From assembly GCF_035594125.1 (NCBI RefSeq), contig NC_087172.1, positions 20,594,930 through 20,658,929 on the forward strand: a stretch of DNA of 64,000 bases, in the 5' to 3' direction. Shown one piece after another: positions 62,080 through 64,000 of this stretch. The DNA is from Scylla paramamosain (lineage: Eukaryota > Arthropoda > Malacostraca > Decapoda > Portunidae). A model generated the notes under the pieces. It was not told the origin of the DNA and searched no databases. It worked only from the letters and a program-made list of their open reading frames with translations. The first letter of the stretch is position 1. Each line of letters starts with the position of its first letter. Position numbers and translations under genes: made by a program.

Positions 62080-62151
62080 AGAGAAATGTGGAGGAAGATT
62101 GCAAAGAAATACCGCAGTACATAATATAACATGAGGGAAGGACAGTTGTAT

Positions 62152-62154
<3 letters not shown>

Positions 62155-62211
<57 letters not shown>
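62155..62211. repeat. (CA)n microsatellite
   Basis: About 28 CA units. Confidence 0.95.
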
Positions 62212-62214
<3 letters not shown>

Positions 62215-62439
62215 TATTGAAGACGCAAGTGTAATAACATGAAATTTAATACAAATGTGCGAGAATGAAAGGAGGGAAAATAACATTAATGAATGTACAC
62301 AGGTGGATATAGTTATAACTTACAGGGAATTGGAATAAAAATAAAAGAAAAAGGAAATAAGTAAAAACGTAAGCAAAGTCATTGTACAGTAATGATAGGG
62401 AAACAAATAATATGTGTGTAGGTAAAATTCCCTGTGACC

Positions 62440-62515
62440 AAGAAGAGCGGGGTACTGGCCAAGGAAAAAAAAAAAAAAAAGAAAGTCCACTGAGGTGCCA
62501 GTCCCTGAAGAAGAA
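62440..62515 (-). mobile_element. Isolated 3' tail of the LINE found at 36-39 kb
   Basis: On the minus strand GGGACTGGCACCTCAGTGGA followed by a T-rich tract and CCTTGGCCAGTACCCC. The first part matches the 3' end at 39198-39220 (GGGACCGGCATCTCAGTGGA). It is a severely 5'-truncated copy of the same family. Confidence 0.7.
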
Positions 62516-62937
62516 GAAGAAGAAAAAAAAAAATAGAAATAACATATACATCACAGGATGTCCTTCACTGGGTGTGAGACTCTGCCACCCACACACCATT
62601 AGACTGTATAAATACTTCGCTCTTTATTTAACTCGATTCAGGTGAAGGTCCAAGGCAGTACACCTGTGCTAGTGTCTAATTACCTGACTGGGTTGCCGTG
62701 TACATCCACTGCTAACGAATATCAGCACTAATTTCTCTTATTCCGAGGCCAACACTCGCCTGCGCATTTAGCTACGTACTGTTTTACTCCCTTCCACGGT
62801 GCATCGGGCGTCAGAGCGTAATTTAGCAGCGGGAACCTGGTCATTCATCCCCAGAGAGCAGCGCGAGGGGTACGCGCAAGAACGGCACTCGGAGTGGACA
62901 CATGTGTGAGGCACCAGAGTGAGTGAGCCGCAGTGCC

Positions 62938-63126
62938 ATGGGTCGTCTCGCCCTGCTCCTGCTGGCTCTCTGCCTTGTGACCGGGACTTGCCAAAATATT
63001 AACGGCAAGGACGAGGATCTAGTGGAGGGGTACAGAGAGGTGCGAGAGGAGCTCAGGGAGATCTTCGCCCATGGTGTTGACCCCGAGCAGCAGAGGCAGA
63101 AGGACGCGTCGACTTCCTCTGGTCTG
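62938..63126 (+). CDS. First coding exon of a small secreted protein (partial)
   Basis: The ATG at 62938 sits in the good context GCCATGG. It encodes a clear signal peptide (MGRLALLLLALCLVTGTCQ). A charged helix-like segment (VEGYREVREELREIF) and a Gln/Ser-rich end follow. A donor is probably near 63127-63129 (CTGG/GTAGTA), weak. Without splicing the frame runs into a MITE and stops at 63225. The upstream GC-richer 62790-62930 may be promoter and 5' UTR. The family is unknown and remaining exons lie beyond the window. Confidence 0.6.
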
Positions 63127-63158
63127 GGTAGTACACAGGCAGGCAAGGAGCAGTTTGC

Positions 63159-63401
63159 ACCCGTATTCTTAAACGCTCTGGGACAATATTCTGAAACATC
63201 TCTGCTCCCACCTCCACTACTTTAAAAAGGCTTTAGTTGAAGCTACGTACAAGGGTTATTAAGGGTGTTTTTTTTTTTTTTTATGGTTCTAGTGGCATAA
63301 TATCATCAACAAAATTTCTATATTATTAAAAGAGGAAACAATCTTGTGGCCTTAAAAAAAATAGTCTTGATGATAGAGCGAAGCGTTTCAGAATACGTAC
63401 G
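63159..63401 (+). mobile_element. MITE-like element, copy 4
   Basis: It begins with a tandem end (CCGTATTCTTAAACGCTCTG then CAATATTCTGAAACATCTCT) and ends GCGTTTCAGAATACG. The TTCTAGTGGCA and GTGGCCTTAA parts are shared with the other copies. It lies immediately 3' of the signal-peptide exon. Confidence 0.7.
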
Positions 63402-63722
63402 TTGGGGTCCCATTGTGATTGTTTACCAAGGCCACACATGATTAGTCTCCTCAGGCGTGTGTTTTTCCAGCTGATGGTGTGGAGTTTTTGTCCAACTATC
63501 ACTAGAATAATGAAAATAACGCCGAAAACTTTATTCATCTTCCTCTAAAACTTGTTAATTGTGGTCCTCATAACGCGCTGAGATGTTTAAGAATATGGGT
63601 CATAGGTCTGTATCATGTTATTTTTATGATATTATTATGTTCGCTTGTAATGCACCCCTTGACTGCATGGATTCTTAGTAGATTCATGTATTACTCGACA
63701 GAAATAACAAACACTACTCTCA

Positions 63723-63880
63723 TACACAGTTGGAGAGTTAAACAGTTAAGGGTGTGTCAGAACTCTGTTTACGTTATGAAGTTAGGAATACGAGAATGCA
63801 TGAGTGAATTACGGACATTAAGAGTTAAACGGTTAAAGATGTGTCATTACTCTATCGACATTATACCGGATGCCTGAATG
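63723..63880. repeat. Two-copy tandem repeat, unit about 88 bp
   Basis: Both copies contain AGAGTTAAAC-GTTAA, GTGTCA-A-CTCT and TGAGTGAATTACGG or TGAATGAGTTACGG. Part of otherwise featureless sequence to the window end. Confidence 0.65.
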
Positions 63881-64000
63881 AGTTACGGGTAGTTTTACGT
63901 ATTTTTTGTTTCAATGAATATGATCACAGTGTTTCGGCGACTCAAATGTACTGTCTGTCAAATCAATACTGCTCTCTGCGTGTCGAAGTCCATAATACGT

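Overview
The window is nuclear DNA of an animal, most likely a decapod crustacean. The evidence is intron-split genes with GT-AG junctions, extreme microsatellite density ((CA)n, (GA)n, (TA)n, (AAT)n, (AAAT)n), short TTAGG/CCTAA telomere-like runs, and a mix of arthropod-type mobile elements: mariner, piggyBac, Tigger/pogo, Jockey/CR1-like and RTE-like LINEs, and Ty3/gypsy. The species assignment is inference. There is no operon, CRISPR array or rRNA.

1-12.5 kb (+): the 3' five exons of one large gene, joined here by splice sites and reading phase (at least 1360 residues). The product is cysteine-free, proline-rich and cut up by furin-type RxRR sites, with an internally duplicated module of about 33 residues. 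It looks like a secreted proprotein. A poly(A) signal at 12455 ends it.

12.5-24.6 kb (-): a convergent gene with an untranslated first exon and five coding exons, all phase-consistent (about 1479 residues). The central exon looks like RAG1: a CRICG zinc region of the RAG1 N-terminal type, then a region that follows the RAG1/Transib core as far as the degenerate zinc region. The second catalytic acidic position appears lost, and the rest of the core is replaced by an Asp tract and a Gln-rich tail. This is the most interesting object in the window: a probable host-domesticated RAG1-like gene in an invertebrate. No RAG2-like (kelch) frame was seen.

24.6-35.3 kb: mobile-element graveyard. A gypsy-type remnant (-) is split by a mariner with an intact TA duplication. 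It is followed by a degenerate piggyBac (+) with an internal inverted duplication.

36-39.2 kb (+): a nearly full-length but dead LINE bounded on both sides by long (TA)n arrays.

40-55.6 kb: simple repeats, an RTE-like LINE tail, a second gypsy-type remnant with SCAN-like gag (-), LINE ORF1/ORF2 fragments (+) separated by a (GA)n array and a 331-bp tandem duplication, and a Jockey-like LINE (-) carrying a Tigger-type element.

56-57.7 kb: a CpG-containing, NRF1-motif promoter-like segment with candidate first exons on both strands and one candidate internal exon.

60-63.9 kb: four copies of one short terminal-inverted-repeat element surround the first exon of a small signal-peptide protein at 62938.

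All family names rest on motifs recalled from knowledge of the families. No database search was run.
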